A program made the position numbers and the translations under genes. The notes beneath the pieces are model-generated. The model saw only the letters and a program-made list of their open reading frames with translations. It was not told where the DNA came from and searched no databases. From Spirosoma taeanense (lineage in GTDB: Bacteria; Bacteroidota; Bacteroidia; Cytophagales; Spirosomataceae), in NCBI RefSeq assembly GCF_013127955.1, contig NZ_CP053435.1, positions 5,146,001 through 5,210,000 on the forward strand: a stretch of 64,000 nt of DNA, given 5' to 3'. Shown piece after piece: positions 41,684-51,094 of this stretch. Each line of letters starts with the position of its first letter. The stretch's first letter is position 1.

Positions 41684-42802
41684 CTACCGGATTTGCCCGG
41701 CCTTTTGCATGAGTTCGATTACCCGTTCGACCGGCAGGGCTTTAACTTCGTGCCCCTCATCGCCCGTAACCGTCCGGGCAGCAAACAGCGAATTGATAAT
41801 TGCCTCTTCGGTGGCTTCAATGGCGGCCATAAACAGGGGCGAAACGGCGTCATTTCGCAGTAGTTTCATGTCGTCGAACGCGCTGGCCGTTTCGTGCGGA
41901 ATCCGATACCCCGTCGATACGGCAATAACGTAATCACCGCTGCCGTTGGAAGCAATGCCACCCGTGCGGGCCAGGCCCATGAACGCCCGTTTTGCCAGCC
42001 GTTTCAGGTTACGGGCATCCAGGGGCGCATCGGTCAGCACAACCATCATGCACGAGCCATCCAGCTTTTCTTTGAACGAATACATGCCGAGTTCTACGCC
42101 AATCGGCACACCCGCGATCTGCAATACACCCCCGAAGTTGGTCTGAACCAGTACGCCAACTGTGTAGCCGCCCAGCGAAGTAGGCAGCTTACGCGACGAC
42201 GTTCCGATACCGCCCTTGTAGCCAAAACAAACAGTGCCCGTACCCGCACCGACATTTCCTTCCTCAACCGGACCGGTTTTTGCCTTCCGGATTGCCTCCA
42301 GTACATGCTGGCGGGTCAGGTGCCGCCCGCGAATATCATTCAGAAACCCATCGTTGGTTTCGCCCACAATCGGGTTCAGGGACCGCACCTGTTCGTTACC
42401 GGGTTGTGCGAGCGTGTAGTCAATCACTGCATCAGCCGCGGTTGGAACGCTCAGGGTATTCGTCAGCACGATAGGGGCTTCGATTGTGCCGAGTTCTTCG
42501 ACCTGACTATACCCGGTCAGTTTGCCGAAACCGTTGCCAATGTAAATAGCGGCCGGAACCTTCTGCTGGAACAGATTCCCTTCACGCGGCAGGATGGCCG
42601 TAACGCCCGTGCGGATGCGCTGGCCCTGCTGAAGCGTAACCTGTCCCACCCGAACACCCGGCACATCGGTGATAGCGTTTAGTGAGCCGGTCGGCATTAC
42701 ACCGAACCGAATACCATATTCACGGGGCCGTTTGATGGGTTGAGCAAACAATGCGGGCATTAACAGAATAAGGAGTACGTACAGCAGAAAAGCAGTTTTC
42801 AT
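41684..42802 (-). CDS. P1 (DmpA) family peptidase, exported
   Basis: A 372-residue enzyme from ATG 42802, which gives a signal peptide (TAFLLYVLLILLMPALFAQ); the frame is open 25 codons upstream. DmpA/BapA enzymes are N-terminal-nucleophile aminopeptidases made by self-cleavage before a Ser or Thr. Landmarks are ITDVPGVRVGQVTL, GTIEAPIVLTNTLSV, VGAGTGTVCFGYKGGIGTSSR with the likely cut site in GTSS, and LTDAPLDARNLKRLAKRAF. It probably cleaves D- or beta-amino acid or other small peptides in the periplasm. Confidence 0.92.
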   Translation of the reverse strand: MKTAFLLYVLLILLMPALFAQPIKRPREYGIRFGVMPTGSLNAITDVPGVRVGQVTLQQGQRIRTGVTAILPREGNLFQQKVPAAIYIGNGFGKLTGYSQVEELGTIEAPIVLTNTLSVPTAADAVIDYTLAQPGNEQVRSLNPIVGETNDGFLNDIRGRHLTRQHVLEAIRKAKTGPVEEGNVGAGTGTVCFGYKGGIGTSSRKLPTSLGGYTVGVLVQTNFGGVLQIAGVPIGVELGMYSFKEKLDGSCMMVVLTDAPLDARNLKRLAKRAFMGLARTGGIASNGSGDYVIAVSTGYRIPHETASAFDDMKLLRNDAVSPLFMAAIEATEEAIINSLFAARTVTGDEGHEVKALPVERVIELMQKAGQIR

Positions 42803-42923
42803 GCCTAAAAATAAGCGCTGTGGGCGTAGAAACAAGTGGCTTAAGTGTTGCGGTAGGGTTATCTCCTCTGCCTTCAATAACTGATCCTATAGTGAGCTTT
42901 TGTGCCAGCCGATTTAGAAAAAC

Positions 42924-42952
42924 TTGGAGGTTGTTCTAAAACATTTACTTTG
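42924..42952 (+). promoter_or_regulatory. Candidate promoter of the AI-2E-type permease
   Basis: TTG at 42924-42926, a 19-base spacer and TACTTTG at 42946-42952 resemble the Bacteroidota promoter pattern with one base short in the -7 element. The ATG follows 26 bases later. Confidence 0.5.
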
Positions 42953-42978
42953 CGCCCCACTACCAGAACACTACACAT

Positions 42979-44091
42979 ATGCCATCAGATCTTCAACGGC
43001 CTTTTTATCACCGGCTCTCCCATACGTTATTATCGCTGGGCATTCTGGCCGTCGCCATATATTTAGGTCAGGATATCCTGGTACCACTCGCAATGGCCGG
43101 TCTGCTGGCAGTACTGCTGCGGCCGGTTGAGAACAAGCTGGTCAGCTGGGGCGTGCACAAGATCATGGCTATTAGTCTGGCTATATTGCTGGCTATCATT
43201 GTCCTGTCGGGCGTCGCCATATTCCTGTCAACGCAATTGTCTGAATTTACCGACGACATCCCCAAGCTGAAACGAAATATCCACGATGCCTACAATGATG
43301 TACGCCGTTGGGTCAAGCAGCAGTACAATGTCAGCTACCGTCAGCAGGAACAGTACGTTAAGAAAGCTCAGGCCGAAACCCTGGACAGCCTGCAGGGAAC
43401 CGAAACGCTGGGCATGATTACCGGGCCGCTAACTACGTTGTTCCTGCTGCCGATCTATACCTTTCTATTATTGTATTACCGTACCATGCTCTTACACTTC
43501 GTTATCGTACTCTTCGCCGAAGAGCATGGCAAACGGGTATGGGAAGTGTTAAGTGAGATTAAAGGCGTTATTCAAAGTTACGTCGTTGGCCTGCTGACCG
43601 AAACGGCCTGCGTAGCTGCACTTAACGCCATAGGTTTGCTGGCACTGGGCATTGAATACGCTGTGCTGCTGAGTGTTATTGCCGCTATCCTGAATCTGAT
43701 ACCTTACATCGGCGGTTTGGTTGCAACAGCCCTGACTGTTATCATTGCCACAGTTAACAACCCGGAGGCTTCCTCGATAATAGGTGTATTCGTTGTCTTT
43801 ATCATCGTTCAGTTTATTGATAATAACGTTCTGGTTCCGCTCATTGTGGCCTCTAAAGTGCGTATCAACGCGCTGGTATCCATTGTAGGCGTACTGGTTG
43901 GGGGAGCGCTGGCGGGTGTGTCGGGCATGTTTCTCTCCATTCCGGCCATCGCAATGATGAAAGTTATCTTCGATCGGGTTGAAGGAATGCAGGCCTGGGG
44001 TGTTTTCCTGGGCGATCAAACCCCCGAACAACCCGGCAATCGGCTATTCAGACTGTCCCGGCGATTGAGGACCCGGGGTCAGCAAACGTAA
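42979..44091 (+). CDS. AI-2E family transporter
   Basis: A 370-residue membrane protein with seven or eight helices, as in the AI-2E (PerM-like) family. The first helices are SLGILAVAIYLGQDILVPLA and HKIMAISLAILLAIIVLSG, a soluble central part follows (residues 90-140), and the signature helices include IPYIGGLVATAL and VQFIDNNVLVPLIVASKV. Family members export autoinducer-2, Na+ or other solutes; the substrate cannot be told here. It ends 19 bases before the VOC gene. Confidence 0.92.
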   Translation: MPSDLQRPFYHRLSHTLLSLGILAVAIYLGQDILVPLAMAGLLAVLLRPVENKLVSWGVHKIMAISLAILLAIIVLSGVAIFLSTQLSEFTDDIPKLKRNIHDAYNDVRRWVKQQYNVSYRQQEQYVKKAQAETLDSLQGTETLGMITGPLTTLFLLPIYTFLLLYYRTMLLHFVIVLFAEEHGKRVWEVLSEIKGVIQSYVVGLLTETACVAALNAIGLLALGIEYAVLLSVIAAILNLIPYIGGLVATALTVIIATVNNPEASSIIGVFVVFIIVQFIDNNVLVPLIVASKVRINALVSIVGVLVGGALAGVSGMFLSIPAIAMMKVIFDRVEGMQAWGVFLGDQTPEQPGNRLFRLSRRLRTRGQQT

Positions 44092-44110
44092 TTCTGCCTC
44101 GTGTTTGCTT

Positions 44111-44593
44111 ATGAACTATACAATCCCGGCCCAGACCCGTATTGGCCATGTCCACCTCAAAGTAGCCGATCTTGACCGCGCCCTGGCCTTTTATTGCGAT
44201 CTGCTCGGCTTTTCGCTTATCACGACCTATGGCAAAGAAGCCGCTTTTATTTCGGCGGGTGGATATCATCACCATATCGGTCTCAACACCTGGTACAGTA
44301 AAGATGCCTCCCCGGCGCCGGTGCGTTCAGTGGGTCTGTTTCATACAGCCATCCTGTATCCTACGCGCCGGGATTTAGCCATAGCTTTTCAGCGGCTGAT
44401 CGACGCGAAGTACCCGATTACGGGCGCGTCGGATCATGGGGTATCGGAAGCCTTGTATTTAAACGACCCCGACCGTAACGGCGTCGAACTGTACTGGGAT
44501 CGCCCGAAAGAGCAGTGGCCGCACAAAGCCGATGGCTCCCTGGAGATGTACACGCATCCACTCGATCTGCAGAGCCTGCTGGGCGAATTATGA
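44111..44593 (+). CDS. VOC-family dioxygenase-like protein
   Basis: A 160-residue protein from ATG 44111; an upstream TTG at 44105 is also in frame. The two vicinal-oxygen-chelate modules are seen as IGHVHLKVADLDRALAFYCD and GLFHTAILYPTRRDLAIAF. Possible metal ligands are the His in HVHLKV, the His in LFHTAIL and the Glu in NGVELYWD, as in catechol 2,3-dioxygenases. The substrate is unknown. It probably shares a transcript with the AI-2E gene upstream. Confidence 0.9.
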   Translation: MNYTIPAQTRIGHVHLKVADLDRALAFYCDLLGFSLITTYGKEAAFISAGGYHHHIGLNTWYSKDASPAPVRSVGLFHTAILYPTRRDLAIAFQRLIDAKYPITGASDHGVSEALYLNDPDRNGVELYWDRPKEQWPHKADGSLEMYTHPLDLQSLLGEL

Positions 44594-44742
44594 GTGGTCG
44601 ATCAGCGTAAGACTAGCAAGCAACAGACTTCATCGGCTTTGCTTTTCACCAAACTAAGCGGTACCAAAAAGATTTTAGCCACCATAACATTTTATCGAAC
44701 AGGCTGTTACGACGAGACAATCCGGTTTCTCAACGTTTAATC

Positions 44743-45030
44743 ATGAATCGATTCATTCTGCCCGTCTGCCTCGGGCTGAGCCTGGCTATAGGCTGCCAGA
44801 CAAAAGACACGAACAATATGACCGATACCGGTAATCTCGACAGCGCCCAGCAGACGGTTGAAACCGTGGGCGATCCGAAGTTGCTGTATACCCTTCCCGA
44901 TAAATACAATACCCCCGATGGTATGGCCCTGGCACCAGATGGAACCGTGTATTTATCCGTACCTAATCTGGCCGACAATTCTTACCCCGGCATTCTGGTG
45001 AAATGTCCTACGTTGATCTGCCCCAGTAAA
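44743..45030 (+). pseudogene. Truncated SMP-30/gluconolactonase-like lipoprotein gene
   Basis: The open frame begins as an ordinary exported lipoprotein (signal ending LSLAIGC) and then reads LYTLPDKYNTPDGMALAPDG and TVYLSVPNLADNSYPGILV, the first propeller blade of an SMP-30-type sugar lactonase. After about 87 residues it leaves the family, and the frame runs through a terminator hairpin into the antisense of the next gene. About 250 residues are lost. Another frame just after the break reads SYVDLPQ followed by TAA at 45028-45030, perhaps the original 3' end, so an internal deletion is likely. Confidence 0.7.
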
Positions 45031-45044
45031 CGCCTGAACAGCAA

Positions 45045-45089
45045 AACGTCAGCGGGTGCCGGAGTCATATTCCGGCACCCGCTGACGTT
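45045..45089. terminator. Bidirectional terminator, perfect 19-bp stem
   Basis: 45045-45063 pairs perfectly with 45071-45089 around a seven-base loop, between convergent genes and 17 bases before the DUF1080 stop. Confidence 0.85.
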
Positions 45090-45106
45090 ACAAACAATAA
45101 GCTGGA

Positions 45107-45703
45107 TTATAAGGGCTTCAGCTCCAGTTTGCGCCAGCGCACTTTAATGCCGCCACCATCGTGGATCTGCAACGCAACGGAACCATTCGCCTGACCAATT
45201 TTTTCATCGTGCATGTCCACCATCGGTTTGCCGTTGAGAAACGTCTGGACATGATCACCCATTACGCGGATCCGGAGCGTGTTCCACTCGCCGGGCTTGA
45301 GGATAGTTTCTTTTTCGTCCGGAATCTGCACTAACCAGCCCCGACCGTAGGACTCGTAGATACCGCCCGTATCGTGGTTTGGCGGAGCAACTTCAACCTG
45401 CCAGCCGCTTATTTTGGTGCCTTCGATGGATGACCGGAAAAATACGCCACTGTTGCCATTGGCCTCCTGCTTGAACTGCAGCGACAGGTCGAAGTTTTTA
45501 TACTGTTCTTCGGTAGCCAGGTAACCATACTGTTTGTCGGGGCCGCTCTCGCAAACGAGTTCGCCGTTATCAACATACCATTTTTCAGTACCATAAACTT
45601 TCCAGCCGGTCAGATCTTTGCCATTGAACAGACGGATTGTTTTAGTCGGGGCCGTGAAGGCCAGGGCGGCCAGCAACAGCACAACGGCGAAGCTATACTT
45701 CAT
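45107..45703 (-). CDS. DUF1080 3-keto-disaccharide hydrolase-like protein
   Basis: A secreted protein of 198 residues with signal peptide (FAVVLLLAALAFTAP). Its concanavalin-like domain has family landmarks: IRLFNGKDLTGWKVYG, FDLSLQFKQEANGNSGVFF, ILKPGEWNTLRIRV and GSVALQIHDGGGIKVRWRKL. Some members of this family hydrolyse 3-keto-glycosides made from disaccharides or plant glycosides. It follows the GH97 gene by 70 bases on the same strand. Confidence 0.92.
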   Translation of the reverse strand: MKYSFAVVLLLAALAFTAPTKTIRLFNGKDLTGWKVYGTEKWYVDNGELVCESGPDKQYGYLATEEQYKNFDLSLQFKQEANGNSGVFFRSSIEGTKISGWQVEVAPPNHDTGGIYESYGRGWLVQIPDEKETILKPGEWNTLRIRVMGDHVQTFLNGKPMVDMHDEKIGQANGSVALQIHDGGGIKVRWRKLELKPL

Positions 45704-45773
45704 GGGTTAACAATTAAGGTTATAAACAATTAAACACTCGGACAATATCAGATCAAATATCAGCATTCCCGCT

Positions 45774-47744
45774 TCATTTTCGCCGTATTCGGACTAAAAA
45801 TCCGCCACCAGGAGCCAGATGCAGACGTAATGAATCCGTTCGGGCAATGGTTTGCTGCATAAACTGATAGTCTACCGGATTCCGGTCGGCGTTCGGGCCA
45901 TCCAGACAGCCAATCACTTCATACGGGCCATTAGCCAGAAAACCGAGCGGCAAGACCAGATCGCGGGCCGACCAGTTCGTCAGGCCGCCAAGCGTCCAGC
46001 CGTTACCGGTTTGGCGAGCCGTGACGATATACTCCCCAAGCTGCGCATCCAGAATCCGGGTTTCGTCATAGGTTGTCGGCAGACTGCCTAGAAAATCCAT
46101 GAAACGCGGTTCGAGCATGGCCTGCGACGGATTCCCCGAAAAAATTGGAATGGGGCTATCATACACCACAAACATTGCCAGCTGGTGGCAGCGCGTTCCC
46201 TGCGACATCACCTGCCCGGCAATGGGGCGAAACTGTTCTTTGGTTGCGTTGTTGAGCAAACCAGGTTCGTAATCCATCGGGCCGGATACCATCCGGATAA
46301 ACGGCAACAGCACATCATGATCCGGCGTGGCCTTCCGGCTCCAGATGTTATACTCCGATCCCAGAACGCCTTCACGCGTAATGGCATGGGGGTAGGTACG
46401 CTCAAAACCCGCCGGCTTGTAAGCCCCGTGAAACATAATCATGATTTTTGCCTTTGCGCAGGCGTCGGCCACGCGGGTATAAAAATTGACCATCTTCTGA
46501 TCATCGCGATCCATGAAATCGGTCATGATGAAGTCAACACCCCATGCCTGAAACTGATTCAGGGCTGGTTCGAGTTGCCGATCGAGCGTTGCTGCCAACG
46601 TCCACATGCTTAACCGCACCCCCTGCGAGCGGGCGTAAGCCACTAGTTCGGGCATATCCAGCCCCGGCGTAATCTTAAACAGGTCCTGATAATCAGACCA
46701 GCCAGCATCCAGCAGAATCCGGTCGAAGCCGAACCGTTTTGCGAAGTCCACGTAATATTTATACGTTGCCGTGTTGATACCCGCCCGAAACGGCACGTTG
46801 AACAGATTGATGTTGGTGATCCACTCGTCGGTACATTTCCCCGGCCGAATCCACGACACATCGGTCAGGCGGCTAGGCGTAGCCAGGCGATACACCAGGT
46901 CGGACGCGGGCAAGTCCCGATCCTGGCCAATTACCAGCACTCGCCATGGAAACGTCCGACGTCCGGTTGTTCGGGCAATAAAATCGGCCCGACGCGTTAC
47001 CACCGCCTGTGGAAATTCGCCCCCGGTGGTCATTCGTTCGGCGAGTGGATAGGGCGCGAACACGCCTTTGAGCGATATGCCAGCCCGCGCCAGAAACATA
47101 CCGGGATAATCCAGCAGATCGGACTCGGTCAGCACTACTCTTGGTCCCGACGCAGACGTAACCAGTACCGGTGAGAAGCACAGCGTCGTATCAGAAATCT
47201 CATTCAACGGCCGTATCTGATACGGCTCCTCAAACGACGTATGGAACCGATCGGCATCCGTTCGGGGCTGAACGGCGGGATAATAAACCGTTGGGTTATT
47301 GGCAAACACAAACCGGGCCGTTTCGTCGCGCACCGTGATCGAATCGGGCAGCGTGGTTCGAAAGCGATAAGCAACGCCGTCGTTATAGGCTCGAAACTCC
47401 AGCGTGTAGTTTCCGTTAAACTCCAGGCTTAACTCCACGTAATGGTCGTGAACAACCCGGCGCTTGGTCGCTACGGGTGCCAGAATTGAATCCCGTACCG
47501 TCCGGACGTGGCTGCGCTGCACCTTTGCAGTCAGGCCCAGTACCTGCCCGTTTCCTAGCGTCATGGCCATAGGGGATGGCTGCATCAGCGGCTGCCCGGC
47601 ATACCTCACCGCCAGCCGGATACTATCGGCTACCGACACCAGCAGCGTAATCCGGCCATCCGGCGACTGAACTTCACGTTCGAACAGACGCGTTTGCCCA
47701 AAGGCCGCTTCCGCGAGCAGCAAAACAACGAACACAGCGCGCAT
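45774..47744 (-). CDS. Glycoside hydrolase family 97 protein
   Basis: A 656-residue exported glycosidase (signal ending LLAEAAFGQ). Residues about 20-270 form the N-terminal beta-sandwich with VQSPDGRITLLVSV, the (beta/alpha)8 barrel follows with FDRILLDAGWSDYQDLF and WGVDFIMTDFMDRDDQ, and a C-terminal beta domain ends LHLAPGGGFLVRI. GH97 enzymes act on alpha-glucosides or alpha-galactosides, by inversion (SusB) or retention. The Asp in TDFMDRDD is in the place of the retaining nucleophile, so an alpha-galactosidase-like role is favoured but not certain. Confidence 0.93.
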   Translation of the reverse strand: MRAVFVVLLLAEAAFGQTRLFEREVQSPDGRITLLVSVADSIRLAVRYAGQPLMQPSPMAMTLGNGQVLGLTAKVQRSHVRTVRDSILAPVATKRRVVHDHYVELSLEFNGNYTLEFRAYNDGVAYRFRTTLPDSITVRDETARFVFANNPTVYYPAVQPRTDADRFHTSFEEPYQIRPLNEISDTTLCFSPVLVTSASGPRVVLTESDLLDYPGMFLARAGISLKGVFAPYPLAERMTTGGEFPQAVVTRRADFIARTTGRRTFPWRVLVIGQDRDLPASDLVYRLATPSRLTDVSWIRPGKCTDEWITNINLFNVPFRAGINTATYKYYVDFAKRFGFDRILLDAGWSDYQDLFKITPGLDMPELVAYARSQGVRLSMWTLAATLDRQLEPALNQFQAWGVDFIMTDFMDRDDQKMVNFYTRVADACAKAKIMIMFHGAYKPAGFERTYPHAITREGVLGSEYNIWSRKATPDHDVLLPFIRMVSGPMDYEPGLLNNATKEQFRPIAGQVMSQGTRCHQLAMFVVYDSPIPIFSGNPSQAMLEPRFMDFLGSLPTTYDETRILDAQLGEYIVTARQTGNGWTLGGLTNWSARDLVLPLGFLANGPYEVIGCLDGPNADRNPVDYQFMQQTIARTDSLRLHLAPGGGFLVRIRRK

Positions 47745-47768
47745 CGCGAAACGAATTGGTAGCAGAGT

Positions 47769-48902
47769 TTATCGATTCCCCATAATAACACAGACCGGTG
47801 CGGGGACTTTTATGGACTGGCCGGTATACGTCAGCTTGCCTGACTTCTGATCGCGTTTGAAGATAGTAATGTTATCCGAGTCCTGATTGGCCACAAAGAC
47901 GAACTCGCCTTTTGGATCGATCAAAAAATTACGGGGCGTTTTACCCTCCGTTGGCTGGTCGCCAATTTTCGTCAGCCGGCCGTCGTTACCAATGGCAAAA
48001 ATCGCCAGCGCATTGTAACCCCGATTGGACTGATACAGAAACTTACCGCTTGGATCAACGTGAATGTCGGCGCTGGTATTCTGGCCCGTAAAATCATCGG
48101 GCAGGGTTTTCACGCCGTCCTGAATCAAGGTTAATGCGCCGGTTTTGGGATCACGACTGAAAACCGCAACCGACGAAGCCATTTCTTCAACCAGGTAGGC
48201 ATACTTGCCGTTCGGATGAAACGTAGAATGACGCGGCCCCGAACCCGGCTTAACCGTTACGTAAGGCGTTGAGGCTGGCTTAACCGTGCTGGCTTTTGCG
48301 TCTATTTCAAGAATGTGCAGCTTATCGGTTCCCAGATCGGACACGTACACGAAACGGTTATCGGGAGCCAGCGTAGCGCAATGAACGTGGGCTTTCTCCT
48401 GCCGTTTCTGGTTTGGGCCGCTACCTACGTTCTGAACGCTATCCGTAGCCGCGCCCAGTTGCCCATCTAGGCCAATAGGCAGAACGGCCAGACTCCCTCC
48501 GCTATAGTTCGACACAAAGGCCGTTTTGCCGGTCTGGTCAATACTGATATGACAGGGAGCTCCGCCCAGGGATGACTGGCTGTTCAGAAAGGTAAGTTTT
48601 CCGGTTGCCCGATCAATCGCATACGCACTTACGCCCCCGAGCGACGCTGTCGGGTCGGCAGCCTCATTGACTGCATACAAAAACTTGCCCGACGGATGCA
48701 CTGCCAGAAACGACGGGCTTTTCGCATTTGCCACCGTCTGTATCTGGTGCATTGTGCCAGCTTTCCGATCAAACTCAAATACGTAGATACCTTCGCTTCC
48801 CCGGACGGAGTACGTACCAACGTACATAATATCATTGCCCGATTGAGCAGCGGCAGCAGCTCCGATTAAAATCATGGCTAGGCAGACGAGTATTTTGTTC
48901 AT
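47769..48902 (-). CDS. Exported lactonase-family (6-phosphogluconolactonase-type) beta-propeller
   Basis: A 377-residue protein with signal peptide ending AAAAAQS near residue 21. Seven-bladed lactonase motifs recur: MYVGTYSVRGSEGIYVFEF, PSFLAVHPSGKFLYAVNE, PCHISIDQTGKTAFVSNYSG, PRHSTFHPNGKYAYLVEE and PRNFLIDPKGEFVFVANQ. YbhE-like members open 6-phosphogluconolactone; an exported one probably acts on a free sugar lactone. It is the first gene of a three-gene run with GH97 and DUF1080, separated by 24 and 70 bases. Confidence 0.92.
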   Translation of the reverse strand: MNKILVCLAMILIGAAAAAQSGNDIMYVGTYSVRGSEGIYVFEFDRKAGTMHQIQTVANAKSPSFLAVHPSGKFLYAVNEAADPTASLGGVSAYAIDRATGKLTFLNSQSSLGGAPCHISIDQTGKTAFVSNYSGGSLAVLPIGLDGQLGAATDSVQNVGSGPNQKRQEKAHVHCATLAPDNRFVYVSDLGTDKLHILEIDAKASTVKPASTPYVTVKPGSGPRHSTFHPNGKYAYLVEEMASSVAVFSRDPKTGALTLIQDGVKTLPDDFTGQNTSADIHVDPSGKFLYQSNRGYNALAIFAIGNDGRLTKIGDQPTEGKTPRNFLIDPKGEFVFVANQDSDNITIFKRDQKSGKLTYTGQSIKVPAPVCVIMGNR

Positions 48903-49263
48903 GCGAGTAAACTATATTCTGATTAATAAGGCTAAACTTAACGGAAACTACCGCTTGTTTTTACTGGCTCACTGAGGAAAAGGCCTTCCGGTATAACTAA
49001 AAAAGCGTATTTCTTCTTAGTCAAGTATCAGGGTTCATAGCACATTCACACACTGGAAACGGTCTATTAATTCCTCTTATTTAGTAAAGTTTTGCCCGGG
49101 CGATAAGGAAAAATTGCAATGAGATTTGCTTTACCTGGAATAGTCTGTTAAAACAGTTAGCCAGAATCAATTAACTTTGTGAAACGATTGGCTACGTTAA
49201 CGGCTCCATATCGTTGAATCTTACTTTTCGTTACCCGTTAACAATTTCCTTATCTGTATCTGT
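48903..49263. other. Intergenic region between divergent lactonase and OmpA genes
   Basis: This region of 361 bases is AT-rich with no convincing open frame. It should hold two divergent promoters; one TAACTTTG element faces the OmpA gene. Confidence 0.6.
49172..49179 (+). promoter_or_regulatory. Candidate -7 element of the OmpA-lipoprotein promoter
   Basis: TAACTTTG fits TAnnTTTG and lies 84 bases before the start codon. No clear -33 element is seen. Confidence 0.45.
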
Positions 49264-50148
49264 ATGAAACGAGTATTGATTGCTTTTGCAGCTGTAGCGA
49301 TGCTGTCCTCTTGTGGTAGTAAGAAGCGTCTGGCCGAAATCAAATCCCTTCAGGAAGCGCGCGACAAAGCCGTGGCTTCTCTGAATGATTGCGACCAGCG
49401 TACGGCCGACCTGCGTTCGCAGTTGTCAGCAAAAGACAACGATCTGCAAGGTAAAGACAAACAAGTAGGCGATCTGCAGGCGCAAGTTGATTATCTGAAG
49501 AAAACGAACACGAACCTGCTCGACCGGATGTCCGACCTGTCGATCGTGAGCAAATCGGGCGCAGAGAGCATCAAGAAATCGCTCGAGACGCTGAACGAGC
49601 AAACCAAATACACGAATAATCTGAATGCGTCGATCCAGCGTAAAGATTCGCTGAACCTGGCTCTGGTCATGAGCCTGAAGCGCTCGCTCGACGACATTAA
49701 CGATCAGGATGTGCAGGTCGAAGTGAAGAAAGGCGTTGTTTACGTCTCTATTTCTGACAAACTGCTGTTCAAATCGGGTAGCTACGACATTACGCCCCGC
49801 GCCGAAACCGTACTGGGTAAAGTGGCCAAGGTTGTCAACGACCACAAAGAGCTGGATATTCTCGTCGAAGGGCATACCGACATTGTCCCCATTTCAACAC
49901 CGGCGATTAAGGACAACTGGGACCTGAGCGCCCTGCGTGCTACATCGGTTGTTCGGACGCTGCAAACCAAATTTGGTGTTCAGCCCGAGCGCATGACCGC
50001 TGGTGGCCGGTCGGAGTTTATCCCGAAGGATGACAACACAACCGCTTCCGGTCGTCAGCAAAACCGCCGGACGGAAATCATCATTACGCCGAAACTCGAT
50101 CAGTTCTTTAACCTGCTGTCGAGCGGACAAGCCGGTGGTAGCCGCTAA
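49264..50148 (+). CDS. OmpA-family lipoprotein with coiled coil
   Basis: A 294-residue lipoprotein (signal ending AMLSSCGSKK). Residues about 20-140 form a long coiled coil (QEARDKAVASLNDCDQR, DLQGKDKQVGDLQAQVDYL). The C-terminal OmpA domain (about 155-285) has LLFKSGSYDITPRAETVL, ILVEGHTD with the peptidoglycan-binding Asp, and GRQQNRRTEIIITP. It should tether the outer membrane to peptidoglycan, perhaps like a spacer rod. It is a single gene with a strong terminator. Confidence 0.93.
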   Translation: MKRVLIAFAAVAMLSSCGSKKRLAEIKSLQEARDKAVASLNDCDQRTADLRSQLSAKDNDLQGKDKQVGDLQAQVDYLKKTNTNLLDRMSDLSIVSKSGAESIKKSLETLNEQTKYTNNLNASIQRKDSLNLALVMSLKRSLDDINDQDVQVEVKKGVVYVSISDKLLFKSGSYDITPRAETVLGKVAKVVNDHKELDILVEGHTDIVPISTPAIKDNWDLSALRATSVVRTLQTKFGVQPERMTAGGRSEFIPKDDNTTASGRQQNRRTEIIITPKLDQFFNLLSSGQAGGSR

Positions 50149-50164
50149 TACACGCTTAATCAAC

Positions 50165-50198
50165 AAAAAGCTCCAGAACCTGAATTCTGGAGCTTTTT
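50165..50198 (+). terminator. Terminator after the OmpA lipoprotein gene
   Basis: A perfect 14-bp stem (AAAAAGCTCCAGAA with TTCTGGAGCTTTTT) around a six-base loop. Confidence 0.93.
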
Positions 50199-50211
50199 TA
50201 GTTTTAGAGCC

Positions 50212-51081
50212 TTAACGAATACGAATGTCGAAGCTGGCTTCAAAAACGGTTCCCGGTTCCAGTTGCTGAATGGCTTCTTTTTCCTGAATGGGTCGTGGCT
50301 GCCCTTCGCTATCAGCACAACCTAACCACGGCTCAATGCAGACAAACGGCGCACCGGGTTTAGCCCAAATGCCCAGATACGGAAACGCCGGATACTCGAC
50401 CGTTACGGCATGATCGTGTTTATCGCTGCGAATAGCTACGCGCCGGGATTCTAGGTTTTTGAATACCAGCGCGTCCTGATCGAACAGATGTTTGGTTAAC
50501 GGAAGCCGGTCACCCTGAGTCGCTACCGGCCGGGTTTCTCCGGTGAAGTAACCCGCTGCGGACAGCATGTGCGTTTCCAGCGGCTCTTCTTTTTCGAATT
50601 CGATAACGTAATCTTCATACGCATCGGTTTCTCGAAACGGTACGGCAAATGCCGGGTGAGCCCCAACGGAAAAGAAAATGGTTTGCTTATCTTCGTTGAC
50701 CACCCGATACCGAACGGTCAGCGTTGATTCGTTGAGTTCATAGATGATCTGAAACGTAAAATCATACGGGTAAGCCGGGCGGGTCGCTTCCGTCGCAATT
50801 AGTGAAAACACCGCATGGCTGGCCGTCGATTCGGTTAGGTCAAACGTTGAATGGCGAGCGAAGCCGTGACGCTCCATCGGATACGTTTTGCCGTTGATCA
50901 GCAGCTGGTTATTCAGGCAGCCGCCCACCACAGGGAACAGATTCGGCGCATGCCAGGGCCATACGGCTGGGTCGGCCTGCCAAAGATGTTCGATACCACT
51001 GGGCTTATGAAACAGGGAGGTCAGCTCAGCGCCTTTCGGGCGAATGGAAACGCGCAGATACTCGTTTTCTAAAGTTGTCAT
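50212..51081 (-). CDS. Aldose 1-epimerase family protein
   Basis: A 289-residue cytoplasmic galactose-mutarotase-like protein. Landmarks are LRVSIRPKGAELTSLF, HAPNLFPVVGG, RHGFARHSTFDL, FSVGAHPAFAVPF with the catalytic His, and FVCIEPWLG with the catalytic Glu. This LacX/YeaD-like branch includes proteins that accept hexose-6-phosphates as well as free sugars. It is downstream of rpsG on the same strand with a terminator between. Confidence 0.9.
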   Translation of the reverse strand: MTTLENEYLRVSIRPKGAELTSLFHKPSGIEHLWQADPAVWPWHAPNLFPVVGGCLNNQLLINGKTYPMERHGFARHSTFDLTESTASHAVFSLIATEATRPAYPYDFTFQIIYELNESTLTVRYRVVNEDKQTIFFSVGAHPAFAVPFRETDAYEDYVIEFEKEEPLETHMLSAAGYFTGETRPVATQGDRLPLTKHLFDQDALVFKNLESRRVAIRSDKHDHAVTVEYPAFPYLGIWAKPGAPFVCIEPWLGCADSEGQPRPIQEKEAIQQLEPGTVFEASFDIRIR

Positions 51082-51094
51082 GCGCTAAAAATAA

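Noticed and set aside
41894..42682. Plus-strand frame of 262 codons opposite the P1 peptidase gene
   Set aside because: Antisense to a well-supported gene, with no recognisable domain.
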